From the NCBI RefSeq assembly GCF_003590875.1, contig NZ_QYUN01000002.1, forward strand, positions 3,844,001-3,908,000: a stretch of DNA of 64,000 bases, in the 5' to 3' direction. The notes under the pieces were generated by a model, which was not told the origin of the DNA, searched no databases, and saw only the letters and a list, made by a program, of their open reading frames with translations. This stretch comes from Noviherbaspirillum cavernae (GTDB taxonomy: Bacteria; Pseudomonadota; Gammaproteobacteria; Burkholderiales; Burkholderiaceae_D). Of this stretch, positions 17,927 through 26,940 are shown in pieces; the first letter of the stretch is position 1, and the number at the start of each line of letters is the position of its first letter. The translations under genes were made by a program, and so were the position numbers.

Positions 17927-17960
17927 GAGGGGCGTCATGCATTGCCGCATGACGCCCCTC
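17927..17960 (+). terminator. Strong hairpin after the YccA-like gene
   Basis: Arms GAGGGGCGTCATGC and GCATGACGCCCCTC (14 perfect pairs) around ATTGCC, 36 bases after the stop. Only a short TT follows, so it may be an intrinsic terminator of modest strength or a leader element of the downstream TerC-like gene. Confidence 0.65.
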
Positions 17961-18049
17961 TTCGATACAAGGAATGAAATTGCACAACGATGCCCGTACA
18001 ACCATCGCGCGCGCGACGTGCCGCGCCACATCGATAAGAGAATACCGAC

Positions 18050-18832
18050 ATGCTTGAACTGCTTTCCGATCCGAATGCGTGGATGGCATTCGCCACCCTG
18101 ACCGCGCTGGAACTGGTGCTGGGCATCGACAACATCATCTTCATCTCCATCCTGGTGGACAAGCTGCCGCCCGAGCGCCGCGAATTCACGCGCCGGCTCG
18201 GCCTGTTCATGGCGATGTTCATGCGCATCGGCCTGCTGCTGGTGCTGGCGTGGATCGTCGGCCTGACCGCGCCGCTGTTCGCGGTCCTGGGCCACGAGGT
18301 TTCGGGCAGGGATCTCGTGCTGATTGCGGGCGGCTTGTTTCTGCTGTGGAAGAGCGTGGGCGAAATCCATGAATCCTTCGAAGGCGCGGAAGGCACGACC
18401 GATCGCGCAGTGCGGGCGAGCTTCGCCGGCGTGATCATGCAGATCATGGTGCTCGACCTCGTGTTCTCGCTCGACTCCATCATCACGGCGGTCGGCATGG
18501 TCGATCAGATCGCGGTGATGGTCGCGGCGGTGATCGCCTCGGTGGCCTTGATGATGTTCTTCGCCGGACCGATCGGACGCTTCGTGTCGGAGCATCCGAC
18601 CATCAAGATTCTGGCGCTGTCCTTCCTCGTCGTGGTCGCGGTGGTGCTGATCGCGGAAGGCTTCGGACATCACATTCCGAAGGGCTACATCTACAGCGCA
18701 ATGGCCTTCTCGGTGGTTGTCGAAATGCTCAATCTGCGTCTGCGCAAGCGGTCCGAGCATCCGGTGCGGCTGCATGCCCCCTTCGGGCCGGATGGCGAGG
18801 TGGTCACGCGCCAGCAAGACTTGCCGAACTGA
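18050..18832 (+). CDS. TerC-family membrane protein
   Basis: A 260-residue inner-membrane protein with about seven helices. The two family motifs are clear: TALELVLGIDNIIFISILVD in the first half and VLDLVFSLDSIITAVGM in the second; the buried acidic residues are thought to bind metal. TerC-type proteins export manganese or help metalate secreted enzymes. No manganese riboswitch of the yybP-ykoY type is visible upstream. It is followed by a strong terminator, so it is probably a single-gene unit. Confidence 0.93.
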   Translation: MLELLSDPNAWMAFATLTALELVLGIDNIIFISILVDKLPPERREFTRRLGLFMAMFMRIGLLLVLAWIVGLTAPLFAVLGHEVSGRDLVLIAGGLFLLWKSVGEIHESFEGAEGTTDRAVRASFAGVIMQIMVLDLVFSLDSIITAVGMVDQIAVMVAAVIASVALMMFFAGPIGRFVSEHPTIKILALSFLVVVAVVLIAEGFGHHIPKGYIYSAMAFSVVVEMLNLRLRKRSEHPVRLHAPFGPDGEVVTRQQDLPN

Positions 18833-18862
18833 CAGGCAAGCTCTCCGCAAAGCCCCTCTGTT

Positions 18863-18899
18863 GCCCCTCTGTTGCCTGTCAGGCAACAGAGGGGCTTTT
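18863..18899 (+). terminator. Terminator after the TerC-like gene
   Basis: GCCCCTCTGTTGCCTG and CAGGCAACAGAGGGGC form 16 perfect pairs with a minimal loop, followed by TTTT. The left arm sequence CCCCTCTGTTG is also present once more immediately upstream as a direct repeat. Confidence 0.9.
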
Positions 18900-19051
18900 G
18901 CATTTATGAATGATTTCATTTATTCAGTCTGCCGGTCGCCTGTCGTTAACGACTTGCCCCCGTGCACCACGCAAGGCGAATGTGTGCATTTCCGGCAACA
19001 TGCGGGCGGGGCATGCCGAACAATTACTTTCGACGAAAGCAGAGCTGCAAG

Positions 19052-20629
19052 ATGAAACTGACCAACCTGAACATCGGCACTCGCCTGAGTGCCGGCTTTA
19101 CCGTGATCCTGATTCTGGTGGTGCTGATGACCATCGTCGGTATCTGGCGCCTGCAAGAGATAGCAGGGGCAACCGGCCGCATGGAACAAGCCACGCACAA
19201 GCAGCAGCTCGCGCAGGAGTGGCTCGCCGGCAACGTCACCAATGCCGTGCGTTCGCTGGCGCGGGCCAGGAGCAACGATCTCGGCAATCAGCAATTCTGG
19301 GAAGGCGAAATGAAAACCCAGAGTGCGAAAATCACTGAAATCCAGAAGAAGGTGGAGGCGCTGCTCACGAGCGAAGAAGAAAGGAAGCTGTTCGCCACCG
19401 TCGTCCAGCGTCGTGTCGAGTACATCGACGTGCGCGCACACATATTCAAGTTGCGCGCCGAGGGCCAGGTGGAGCTAGCCAAGCAGCTCATCGACAGCAA
19501 GATGCAGCCTGCCATGAATGTCTATAACGACTCGATACAAGCCGTGCTCGACCTGCAAGGCGAGGCCTTCAAGCAATCGGTCAACAGCGTCAACGCGATC
19601 TACGCCTCCGGCCGCATGCTGATGATCGCACTGGGCCTGGTCGCCGTCGCCTTGGGGGCGGCACTGGCGTGGCGCTTGGCTGCCAGCATCACCGGCCCCC
19701 TGAGGCATGCAGTCGAGATCGCCCGCACGGTCGCCTCGGGCGACCTGACCAGCCGCATCGACGTGCGTTCGAAGGATGAAACCGGACAGCTGCTGCAATC
19801 CCTGAAGGAAATGAACGCCAGCCTGCAGCGCACCGTCGCCGAAGTGCGCAGCGGCACCGAGACGATTTCCACGGCATCGAGCCAGATCGCCTCGGGCAAC
19901 CTCGACCTGTCCTCGCGCACCGAGCAGCAGGCCAGCTCGCTGGAGGAAACGGCGTCGTCGATGGAAGAACTGACCTCGACCGTCAGGCAGAACGCCGACA
20001 ATGCACGCCAGGCCAACCAGCTCGCCGCCACCGCTTCGGGCGTGGCGGTCAAGGGCGGCGACGTGGTGTCGCAGGTGGTCGAAACGATGGACTCGATCAA
20101 TGCCTCGTCGAAGAAGATCGTGGACATCATCAGCGTGATTGACGGCATCGCGTTCCAGACCAACATCCTCGCCTTGAACGCGGCGGTGGAAGCGGCGCGC
20201 GCCGGCGAACAGGGCCGCGGCTTCGCGGTGGTGGCTTCCGAAGTGCGCAACCTCGCGCAGCGTTCGGCCTCGGCGGCCAAGGAGATCAAGTCGCTGATCG
20301 ACGACTCGGTGGACAAGGTCGACGCCGGCAGCCGGCTGGTGGGTGAGGCGGGCACGACGATGGAAGAGATCGTGACCAGCGTCAAGCGGGTGACCGACAT
20401 CATGGCGGAGATCCTCGCGGCGAGCGAGGAGCAGAGCGCGGGCATCGAGCAGGTCAACCAGGCGATCAGCCAGATGGACACGGTGACGCAGCAGAACGCG
20501 TCGCTGGTGGAGGAAGCCGCGGCGGCGGCGGAATCGCTGCAGGACCAGGCGCGCAACCTGGTGCAGGTGGTCAGCGTGTTCAAGGTGGATCAGCGCCACG
20601 CTGCGCCGAATGCGATGCTGCTCGCATAA
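19052..20629 (+). CDS. Methyl-accepting chemotaxis protein (receptor 2)
   Basis: A 525-residue chemoreceptor: membrane helix about residues 10-32, four-helix periplasmic domain, second helix near 190, HAMP, and a signalling rod with the tip [20 protein letters not shown]. It ends in VFKVDQRHAAPNAMLLA and lacks the WxxF tether found in receptors 1 and 4. From about residue 290 on it is nearly identical, down to the DNA, to receptor 3 in the next unit, while the sensor domains differ. The start at 19052 (MKLTNLNIGTRL) is chosen by homology to sister receptors; its ribosome-binding site is weak. Confidence 0.95.
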   Translation: MKLTNLNIGTRLSAGFTVILILVVLMTIVGIWRLQEIAGATGRMEQATHKQQLAQEWLAGNVTNAVRSLARARSNDLGNQQFWEGEMKTQSAKITEIQKKVEALLTSEEERKLFATVVQRRVEYIDVRAHIFKLRAEGQVELAKQLIDSKMQPAMNVYNDSIQAVLDLQGEAFKQSVNSVNAIYASGRMLMIALGLVAVALGAALAWRLAASITGPLRHAVEIARTVASGDLTSRIDVRSKDETGQLLQSLKEMNASLQRTVAEVRSGTETISTASSQIASGNLDLSSRTEQQASSLEETASSMEELTSTVRQNADNARQANQLAATASGVAVKGGDVVSQVVETMDSINASSKKIVDIISVIDGIAFQTNILALNAAVEAARAGEQGRGFAVVASEVRNLAQRSASAAKEIKSLIDDSVDKVDAGSRLVGEAGTTMEEIVTSVKRVTDIMAEILAASEEQSAGIEQVNQAISQMDTVTQQNASLVEEAAAAAESLQDQARNLVQVVSVFKVDQRHAAPNAMLLA

Positions 20630-20688
20630 GAGGCAACAAGAGAGGCATTCAATTCGGGGCCTTGCCCCCTTTTCCCCACTTGCACACA

Positions 20689-20722
20689 GGGCATCACGCG
20701 TCGTCGCGTGATGCCCTTTTTT
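20689..20722 (+). terminator. Terminator after receptor 2
   Basis: GGGCATCACGCG and CGCGTGATGCCC form 12 perfect pairs around TCGT, followed by TTTTTT. A clear intrinsic terminator that separates the two tandem receptors into independent units. Confidence 0.93.
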
Positions 20723-20903
20723 CATGCTTGCACGCCGTGTGCGAGTGTGCCCGCGTGCCTCTGGCGTCGGCTTGACGCTTTGTCATGGCGCATGACGGGA
20801 TCGAGACGGCGTTGTTGTTAACTGCAAGACAATCATTCCTGTCCTTCGTTGTGCTTGTGTTGTGCTTGTATCAAGCGCGCGAAAAATAAATCCATTGTGT
20901 CTA

Positions 20904-20931
20904 TTAATTTCGATATCCGCCTGGCCGTTAA
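20904..20931 (+). promoter_or_regulatory. Candidate flagellar sigma-28 promoter for receptor 3
   Basis: TTAATTTC, 12 bases, then GCCGTTAA. This resembles the FliA consensus (TAAAGTTT, 11 bases, GCCGATAA), the usual control of chemoreceptor genes. It lies 130 bases before the receptor 3 start. Not tested for significance. Confidence 0.45.
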
Positions 20932-21061
20932 AGCTTAGGCTGGATACTCGTCCGGCTTCGATGCGCTGCGGCAGCTTGTTGAAAGGTTGCCATGATCCAT
21001 GGCGGTTCGATGCGCGCACATCAGGGAATCGCTACTGAAGATGGAAAGCAGGATTGCAAAA

Positions 21062-22660
21062 ATGAAAATGACAGACTTGAAAATTGGTGTTCGTTTGGGT
21101 TTCGGCTTCGCTGCGGTGTTGATACTGATGGCGAGCATCACCGTGATCGGCGTATGGCGTCTGCAGCAGCTCGGGCAGGCGACAGATGATCTGCAGGATG
21201 CGATGACCAAGGCGCGGCTCGCGCGCGAATGGATGGCCGGCATCGAGATCAATGCGGCACGCACGCTCGCCTACGTGAAGAGCCTCGACCAGGACGACAA
21301 GAAAATACTGGATGCGCAGATCGCTGCGCAGAGCAAGATCAACACCGGGATTCAGAAGCAGCTGGAAAAGGAGATTCAGTCGCCGGAAGGAAAGGGGCTG
21401 ATGGCCGATGTCGGCAAGATGCGTGAAGCGTATCTCACAGTGCGCGGCCAGGTATTCAAGCTGAAGGCGGAGAACCAATGGGACAGCGAACTCCAGATCA
21501 AGGACCTGATCAACAACAAGATGATTCCCGCGATGGATGTCTACACCAAGGCGGTGCAGAAGCTGCTTGCCCATGAAGAGGTATTGGCCAGGGAGGCCGA
21601 TGAGGCAGCCGATGCGATCTACGCGTCGGGCCGCGTCATCCTGATCGCGCTCGGCGTCATCGCACTCGCGCTCGGCGCGGTGTTTGCCTGGCTGCTGTCC
21701 GCCAGCATCACCGGCCCTCTCAAGCACGCGGTCAAGATTGCCGGCACGGTGGCCGCCGGCGACCTTACCCATCGCATCGAAGTGCGTTCGAAGGATGAAA
21801 CCGGGCAGCTGCTGCAGGCCTTGAAGGACATGAACAACAGCCTCGTGCGCATGGTCGGTTCGGTGCGTCAGGGCACCGACACCATCGCCACCGCATCGAG
21901 CGAGATCGCGGCCGGCAATCTCGACCTGTCCTCGCGCACCGAGCAGCAGGCCAGCTCGCTGGAGGAAACCGCATCCTCGATGGAAGAGCTGACCTCGACG
22001 GTGAAGCAGAACGCCGATAATGCGCGCCAGGCCAACCAGCTCGCCGCCACCGCGTCGGGCGTGGCGGTCAAGGGCGGCGACGTGGTGTCGCAGGTGGTCG
22101 AGACGATGGACTCGATCAACGCCTCGTCGAAGAAGATCGTCGACATCATCAGCGTGATCGACGGCATCGCGTTCCAGACCAACATCCTCGCGCTGAACGC
22201 GGCGGTGGAGGCGGCGCGCGCCGGCGAGCAGGGCCGCGGCTTCGCGGTGGTGGCATCGGAAGTGCGCAGCCTCGCGCAGCGTTCGGCCTCGGCCGCCAAG
22301 GAAATCAAGTCGCTGATCGACGACTCGGTGGACAAGGTCGCTGCCGGCAGCCGGCTGGTGGGCGAGGCGGGCACGACGATGGAAGAGATCGTGACCAGCG
22401 TCAAGCACGTGACCGACATCATGGCGGAGATCCTGGCGGCGAGCGAGGAGCAGAGCGCGGGCATCGAGCAGGTCAACCAGGCGATCAGCCAGATGGACAC
22501 GGTGACGCAGCAGAACGCGTCGCTGGTGGAGGAAGCCGCGGCGGCGGCGGAATCGCTGCAGGACCAGGCCGCCAACCTGGTGCAGGTGGTCAGCGTGTTC
22601 AGGGTGGATGCGGCGCATGTGGCGATCCCGGCGGCGGCGAGGCCGGCATTGCCGGCATAG
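21062..22660 (+). CDS. Methyl-accepting chemotaxis protein (receptor 3)
   Basis: A 532-residue chemoreceptor with the same layout as receptor 2: [20 protein letters not shown] start, 4HB-type periplasmic domain, HAMP, and signalling rod. The C-terminus ([21 protein letters not shown]) lacks a CheR-binding pentapeptide. Its signalling end is almost the same at DNA level as that of receptor 2, but the sensor region is clearly divergent. AGGA stands before the ATG at 21062. A sigma-28-like promoter is proposed upstream. Confidence 0.95.
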   Translation: MKMTDLKIGVRLGFGFAAVLILMASITVIGVWRLQQLGQATDDLQDAMTKARLAREWMAGIEINAARTLAYVKSLDQDDKKILDAQIAAQSKINTGIQKQLEKEIQSPEGKGLMADVGKMREAYLTVRGQVFKLKAENQWDSELQIKDLINNKMIPAMDVYTKAVQKLLAHEEVLAREADEAADAIYASGRVILIALGVIALALGAVFAWLLSASITGPLKHAVKIAGTVAAGDLTHRIEVRSKDETGQLLQALKDMNNSLVRMVGSVRQGTDTIATASSEIAAGNLDLSSRTEQQASSLEETASSMEELTSTVKQNADNARQANQLAATASGVAVKGGDVVSQVVETMDSINASSKKIVDIISVIDGIAFQTNILALNAAVEAARAGEQGRGFAVVASEVRSLAQRSASAAKEIKSLIDDSVDKVAAGSRLVGEAGTTMEEIVTSVKHVTDIMAEILAASEEQSAGIEQVNQAISQMDTVTQQNASLVEEAAAAAESLQDQAANLVQVVSVFRVDAAHVAIPAAARPALPA

Positions 22661-22715
22661 ACCAGCGCCCTGCGCATGTCCCGCATGCGCGAGTTGGATG
22701 GGAGAGTTGGAGGAA

Positions 22716-22758
22716 GTCGTCAGCCCTGCCTTGACTGCATCAAGGCAGGGCTGACGAC
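22716..22758. repeat. Perfect 19-bp inverted repeat
   Basis: Arms at 22716-22734 and 22740-22758 pair perfectly around CTGCA; the left arm contains CAGCCCTGCCTTGA. It is 55 bases after receptor 3. No T-run follows, so it may be a REP-like element or a factor-assisted terminator. Confidence 0.7.
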
Positions 22759-22903
22759 CGCAGCGCGAAGCGCGGATGACAGACGTTGTCCTACCCAAAG
22801 CATGGGATGGTCTTTTTTGCAAGCCTCTGTTAACCTCCCTCGCGGTCGCCGGCGGCTCCTCCGCAGCGACACTCACCATCCATACACACAGGTCATCCAA
22901 CTC

Positions 22904-23929
22904 ATGAAATCTTCCTTCCTCAAATTCCCTGCACTTCTCGCGGCCAGTTCCGCAATCCTGCTGTCGGCCTGCGGTGGTGGTGGCGGCGGCGACGCTCCGG
23001 CAGCGTCATCCAGCCAGCAGGCATCCACCATCACGGTCGCCAATGCGAACGATGTCGCGGCGCAAACGTACGCGGCGTCGAACTCGCTCAACGATCAGGT
23101 CAGCGGCTCGGCCGGCATGGTCATCGGCGTCTCGGTGGAGACGCACTCCACCGGTCTGCTCAATGCAGCGATGCAGCAGCTGTACCGCGCGCTCGATGCG
23201 AAACCCGCCGCCATGGCGGTGGGCGTGGAGGCGACCAACACAATCAACTGCAGCGGTGGCGGCACTCTGAGCTTCGCATACAAGGTTACGGATACGGCCA
23301 CGATCACGAGCGGCGACACGGTCGCGATCAGCGCCAGCAACTGCGTGGAAGATGGCGCAAGACTCAACGGCGGGCTGACCATCACATTCGCCAGCGCCAG
23401 CGGCACACCCTCGCCATCGTCGGCATGGAGTGCGGCGATGACGATGAAGTTTGCCAACCTCGCCATCACCGGAAATGGCGTCACCGATACCGCGAACGGC
23501 GACATCACACTCAGCTACAGCCGCACGGCCGCCGGCGCGGAAACCTTCTCCGCCACCGGCGCATCGCTGCAAACGGGCACGACGAAAAGCAGCGGCACTG
23601 CTTCTCGCACCATGTCGAATTACGAGTATTCCGGCGATGTGACTCCCGCCGACCTGTATACCTACCGTGACAACTTCACCATCACCGGCAACCTGCCGCG
23701 CCTCGGCAGCAACGTCACGTACACGGTCAAGACGCTCACGGACTTCAAGCAGCTGGGAAATGCCTACCCGCACCAGGGCGCCATGATCGTCACCGCGTCC
23801 GACAAGACCAGCCTCACGTTCACCGTGCTCAACAACACCAGCGTGCAGATCGGTGTTGACAAGAACGGCGACGGCACGGTCGATGACACCATGACCAAGA
23901 GCTGGAGCGAGTTTTCCAGCCTGTTCTGA
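22904..23929 (+). CDS. Exported lipoprotein, unknown function
   Basis: A 341-residue lipoprotein. The signal peptide ends in the lipobox LSAC with Cys23 as the lipidated residue, followed by a GGGGGG linker. The rest is rich in Thr, Ser, Ala and Gly with alternating hydrophobic residues, so it is likely beta-sheet; it has only two further cysteines, in INCSGGG and SASNCVEDG, which could form a disulfide. Near the C-terminus VDKNGDGTVDD looks like an EF-hand-type calcium loop. No family is recognised. A terminator follows at once. The ATG at 22904 opens the only good signal peptide. Confidence 0.8.
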   Translation: MKSSFLKFPALLAASSAILLSACGGGGGGDAPAASSSQQASTITVANANDVAAQTYAASNSLNDQVSGSAGMVIGVSVETHSTGLLNAAMQQLYRALDAKPAAMAVGVEATNTINCSGGGTLSFAYKVTDTATITSGDTVAISASNCVEDGARLNGGLTITFASASGTPSPSSAWSAAMTMKFANLAITGNGVTDTANGDITLSYSRTAAGAETFSATGASLQTGTTKSSGTASRTMSNYEYSGDVTPADLYTYRDNFTITGNLPRLGSNVTYTVKTLTDFKQLGNAYPHQGAMIVTASDKTSLTFTVLNNTSVQIGVDKNGDGTVDDTMTKSWSEFSSLF

Positions 23930-23952
23930 CATCGTCTGAACAGCGTCACCAC

Positions 23953-23975
23953 GGGGCGCATCATGCGCCCCTTTT
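23953..23975 (+). terminator. Terminator after the lipoprotein gene
   Basis: GGGGCGCAT and ATGCGCCCC pair perfectly around a single C, then TTTT follows. It lies 24 bases past the stop. Confidence 0.8.
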
Positions 23976-23996
23976 CATTTGCATACACACCAGTCC

Positions 23997-24788
23997 ATGA
24001 AACGCCTCTTCCTCCCGCTAGTCCTGCTGCTCGTTCTCGCCCACGCCAGCCCTGCCTTCGCACAATGGCAGTTCTCCGCAGAGGCCGGCGCGCGCTATGT
24101 GCGCATGACCGAAACCGGCACGGATAACCGGACAATGGTGCAGGAATACGGATGGCTGCCGGGCATCGGCGGGGCCGCCCGTTATGCGACGCAGGGCTGG
24201 CAGTTCGGCGTGTCCGGCGACTTCTACCGCAACGACATCACCTACGACGGCCGGCTGCAAAGCGGCGCCAGCTTCGTCAGCGAGACCGGCACGACGCAGG
24301 CGCGCATCCGCCTCGAAATCGGCCGGCAGGTCAGCGAGGCGGTGCAGTTGATCGCGGCGCTCGAGCGGGACGTCTGGCAGCGCGACATCCGCGGCCGCGA
24401 CGGCGTGGCCGGCCTGCAGGAACGGTACACCTCGTGGCGGCTGCTGACAGGCGCGACGGGGCGTGTCGCGCAGTGGAGCGCAGGCAGTCTCGATCTGACC
24501 GGCCTGATCGTCTTCGCGCGGCCGGAGCAAATGCGCGTCCAATTCGACCGGCAGCTTTTCGACGACGCAAGCTTGTCCACCAAATCGGCGGTCGGCCTGA
24601 GGTTCGGGCTCGGCTTTCAACCGGCGGCGCTGCCGAACCTGACGCTCCAGGCCGATCTCGACTGGATCGACATCGGCCGCAGCGACAAGGCGGTGCTGCG
24701 CCGCAACGGCAACGCGGTCGGCACCATTACGCAACCACGGCATGAGCGGGCGGCGTTCGGCTTGCGGGCCGTCTATCGCTTTCAGTGA
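23997..24788 (+). CDS. Exported protein, probable outer-membrane beta-barrel
   Basis: A 263-residue protein with signal peptide LFLPLVLLLVLAHASPAFA cut before QWQFSAEAGARYV. The mature part has alternating hydrophobic and polar residues and ends in Phe-Gln (GLRAVYRFQ), close to the aromatic C-terminus of outer-membrane barrels. I recognise no family. It starts 22 bases after the lipoprotein's terminator, so partial read-through could link the two. The ATG at 23997 is the start of the signal peptide. Confidence 0.75.
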   Translation: MKRLFLPLVLLLVLAHASPAFAQWQFSAEAGARYVRMTETGTDNRTMVQEYGWLPGIGGAARYATQGWQFGVSGDFYRNDITYDGRLQSGASFVSETGTTQARIRLEIGRQVSEAVQLIAALERDVWQRDIRGRDGVAGLQERYTSWRLLTGATGRVAQWSAGSLDLTGLIVFARPEQMRVQFDRQLFDDASLSTKSAVGLRFGLGFQPAALPNLTLQADLDWIDIGRSDKAVLRRNGNAVGTITQPRHERAAFGLRAVYRFQ

Positions 24789-25026
24789 GACTGGCTGCCG
24801 GCATGGCGGTTTGATCGACCCGCCATCGCGCCGGATTCGCGCACAAAATCTGCGGCTTCCGCCAGATGTCGTGCCCATTCGTTCGGCACCACTTCGATCC
24901 TCGTGACTTGCTTGAATGTTTGCGTCTTGCAATTGGAAAGATGCCGAAACGGCGGTATCCGGGCAGGCCTGAGCAAGAAAAAACCACCGCTTCTTCAAGT
25001 TTCGCGAATACATGAGACGGCCTGTC

Positions 25027-25464
25027 TCAACCGGAAACGCAAGCCTGCTTATCCTGCCACATAAGCCGATTGGAGCGCGACACATGCGTGTGCGCTGTCC
25101 ACGAGCCGGCTGTCAACAAGATCACATAGGCAAATATCTCGAATGTGGAGACGATTGACACAGCAAGCGATTGACTCGAAAAAATGTCTGGCGCGCGCAG
25201 AAAAAGAACGGGAGCGCACATGCAAAGGGCAACAAGTGGCGCTGATCGCCGATAGATGAACGCCAGCGGATAGCTGAATATGGCAGAGACAATGGCCGCG
25301 GAAATGAATCCCTGGCCGAGAAGTGTTGCATAGACGAAGGACCGATTCGACGACAGAGGAATGACGCGCTCGACGAAGTCCAGGCTCGTTCCATATGCGA
25401 CAAAACCGACCCAGACAACGGCAGGAATCAGGAGCGTTTTCAGTACTTTTCCGAGTATTCGCAT
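25027..25464 (-). CDS. Hypothetical membrane protein
   Basis: A 145-residue protein with about four hydrophobic helices (LKTLLIPAVVWVGFVAYG; ATLLGQGFISAAIVSAIFSY; APLVALCMCAPVLFL; STFEIFAYVILLTAGSW). No family is recognised. I chose the ATG at 25464 (MRILGKVLK) because GGAG stands five bases before it. The base composition is slightly lower in GC than the neighbours. It is divergent from the type III chaperone-like gene. Confidence 0.65.
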   Translation of the reverse strand: MRILGKVLKTLLIPAVVWVGFVAYGTSLDFVERVIPLSSNRSFVYATLLGQGFISAAIVSAIFSYPLAFIYRRSAPLVALCMCAPVLFLRAPDIFSSQSLAVSIVSTFEIFAYVILLTAGSWTAHTHVSRSNRLMWQDKQACVSG

Positions 25465-25725
25465 AGGGACTCCGGGTTTCATCAAGACAGGCTGTGCGAT
25501 GGCAGGCAATGCCGTGAAAACGGCTTGTCCTGTTTCTTCAGCAGAGCCGCCGATCAGCCGGCGTGGCACCGCACCTCATAAAACTCCTTGCCAATGCATT
25601 ATGTGGCATCGGCAGCATGCCGGTTCCATCAGTGAACTATTTCAATTTCGACGCCACTCATCTGTGCCTTGCGTATGTGGAGCCGATACAGGCGCGGGCA
25701 GCCTTTGCAATTTTCAAGGATTGTC

Positions 25726-26217
25726 GTGACAACGAAAATGGAATGCTTGAGCAGCATCGTCAATGAGGTGGGCCGCCGCGATGGCGTCGATGGCCTGCGG
25801 CTCAGTCCCGAGGGGACGGCGGCAATGACGTTCAGGAGCGGCAAGAAAATCAACTTCGAGTACGTGGCGCAGAGCGCGCGGCTTTTCGTCTACACGTCGC
25901 TGATGCCGCTCGGCTCCGACGAGACGCGGCTGTTTCCGCTGTTCGAATCGATGTTGCGCTGTAATTTCCTCAAGCTCGGCACGGGCAAGGGCGAGCTGTC
26001 GATTTCGCTCGATACGCAGCAGGCGATCTACCAGATCGGGCTGGACATCGACGGTCTGGATGCGGATGCGCTGGACGATGCGATCGACGAAGTGTTGAAG
26101 CAGCACGATGAATGCCTCTGCCAGCTGCGACAGGGCGTGCCGGTCGCGCCGGGGCTGCCGCTGCCGGCCGCGGCAGCCGGCGCGGGGCACCGCATTGTCC
26201 GTTACAGCCCCAACTGA
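25726..26217 (+). CDS. CesT/SycE-family type III secretion chaperone, orphan
   Basis: A 163-residue acidic protein that fits the dimeric type III chaperone fold: helix SSIVNEVGRRDGVDGLRLSP, strand GTAAMTFRSGKKINFEYV, LFVYTSLMPLG, the LLxANLLGxGT-like helix FESMLRCNFLKLGTGKG, strand LSISLDTQQAIYQIGL, and a last helix LDDAIDEVLKQHDECL. Such chaperones bind the N-terminal part of one effector. No secretion apparatus gene is in the window. I chose GTG at 25726 because AAGGA lies five bases before it; an ATG four codons later lacks a site. The tail after residue 135 is Pro/Ala-rich. Confidence 0.75.
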   Translation: MTTKMECLSSIVNEVGRRDGVDGLRLSPEGTAAMTFRSGKKINFEYVAQSARLFVYTSLMPLGSDETRLFPLFESMLRCNFLKLGTGKGELSISLDTQQAIYQIGLDIDGLDADALDDAIDEVLKQHDECLCQLRQGVPVAPGLPLPAAAAGAGHRIVRYSPN

Positions 26218-26266
26218 ATGTCAGTGCCGCATGCCGGCCTGTCGTCATCACAAACGAAGAACGCTT

Positions 26267-26482
26267 ATGCAAGTAAAAGAAATGATCATGCCCCGGACCG
26301 ATGCGGACGCGGGCTGGACCGGCAAGACCCGGTCGAGCGAACGCGAAGGCGCCGTGCTGGCCATGCCGCCGCCGAGCGCATCGCTTCGCTTCCTGCACGT
26401 TGACGGCATCGCGGCTGCCTGTCATTCCGGTTGCAGCGAGGAATCCCGTGGCATGACATTCGAGATTCCCTGGGACTGTTGA
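26267..26482 (+). CDS. Doubtful small ORF after the chaperone gene
   Basis: A 71-residue frame starting MQVKEMIMPRTDADAGWTGK. It begins 49 bases after the chaperone stop, where an effector gene might be expected, but its second half (CHSGCSEESRGM) is simply a palindromic repeat unit read as protein. It may be the surviving N-terminal piece of a truncated partner. Ribosome-binding site weak. Confidence 0.25.
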   Translation: MQVKEMIMPRTDADAGWTGKTRSSEREGAVLAMPPPSASLRFLHVDGIAAACHSGCSEESRGMTFEIPWDC

Positions 26483-26646
26483 CATTCAATTCGGGAGTGC
26501 GAACGGGCCGTATGCGTTGCAGGCCAAGGCGCGGCGACGCGTCGTGGCGGCGAAGTGTGCACGACAGCGGCAAGGAGCCGCAACGCCGGCATGCGGCGCA
26601 TACGGCCCGTTCCCTCCGGGTTCTTTCCCGAATTGCATGTCAACAG
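26476..26646. repeat. Long imperfect inverted repeat
   Basis: The left arm (26476-26516) contains CTGTTGACATTCAATTCGGG and GAACGGGCCGTATGCG. The right arm (26597-26646), reverse-complemented, contains CTGTTGACATGCAATTCGGG and GAACGGGCCGTATGCG with nine extra bases between them. The 80-base centre is GC-rich with smaller hairpins. It looks like two copies of a dispersed repeat in head-to-head orientation. Confidence 0.75.
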
Positions 26647-26940
26647 GCCCTCGCATTTGCCCGGAATGACGGGATCGGGATCGTCGGGATTTCGCAGGGA
26701 GCGCCTGCTCAACTCAGGCTCAGGCATCAGGCATCAGGCACGTGAGCGCGACACGACGGGCAATGTTTCCATTCGGCACGCATGCACATGCACCGGGCCG
26801 ATCTCGATTTCCTTCATCAAGTTTGAGCGCACGCAAGTCCCGTGAGGTGCGAGTTCCGATCATGGACAGGATAAGCGGCTTGGGCGCAGCCTTGCGCACA
26901 GCCGCCGACCGTATCCACATGCATGCGAAGGAGTCAAACC

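Larger units (their letters stand above)
26218..26940. other. Repeat-rich gap with one doubtful small ORF
   Basis: A 723-base region between the chaperone-like gene and the di-iron protein. It contains a large imperfect inverted repeat (26476-26516 against 26597-26646), several TCATTCCGG-type palindromic units, and the doubtful ORF at 26267-26482. Otherwise I see no gene. AAGGAG at its end serves the next gene. Confidence 0.6.

Noticed and set aside
17900..18049. Manganese riboswitch (yybP-ykoY) before the TerC-like gene
   Set aside because: The leader has a strong hairpin but I could not find the conserved loop sequences of that riboswitch.
21032..22900. 622-residue minus-strand open frame opposite receptor 3
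   Set aside because: Rich in Arg, His and Asp, and almost the same shadow appears opposite the other receptors, as expected for an antisense of a conserved coding region.
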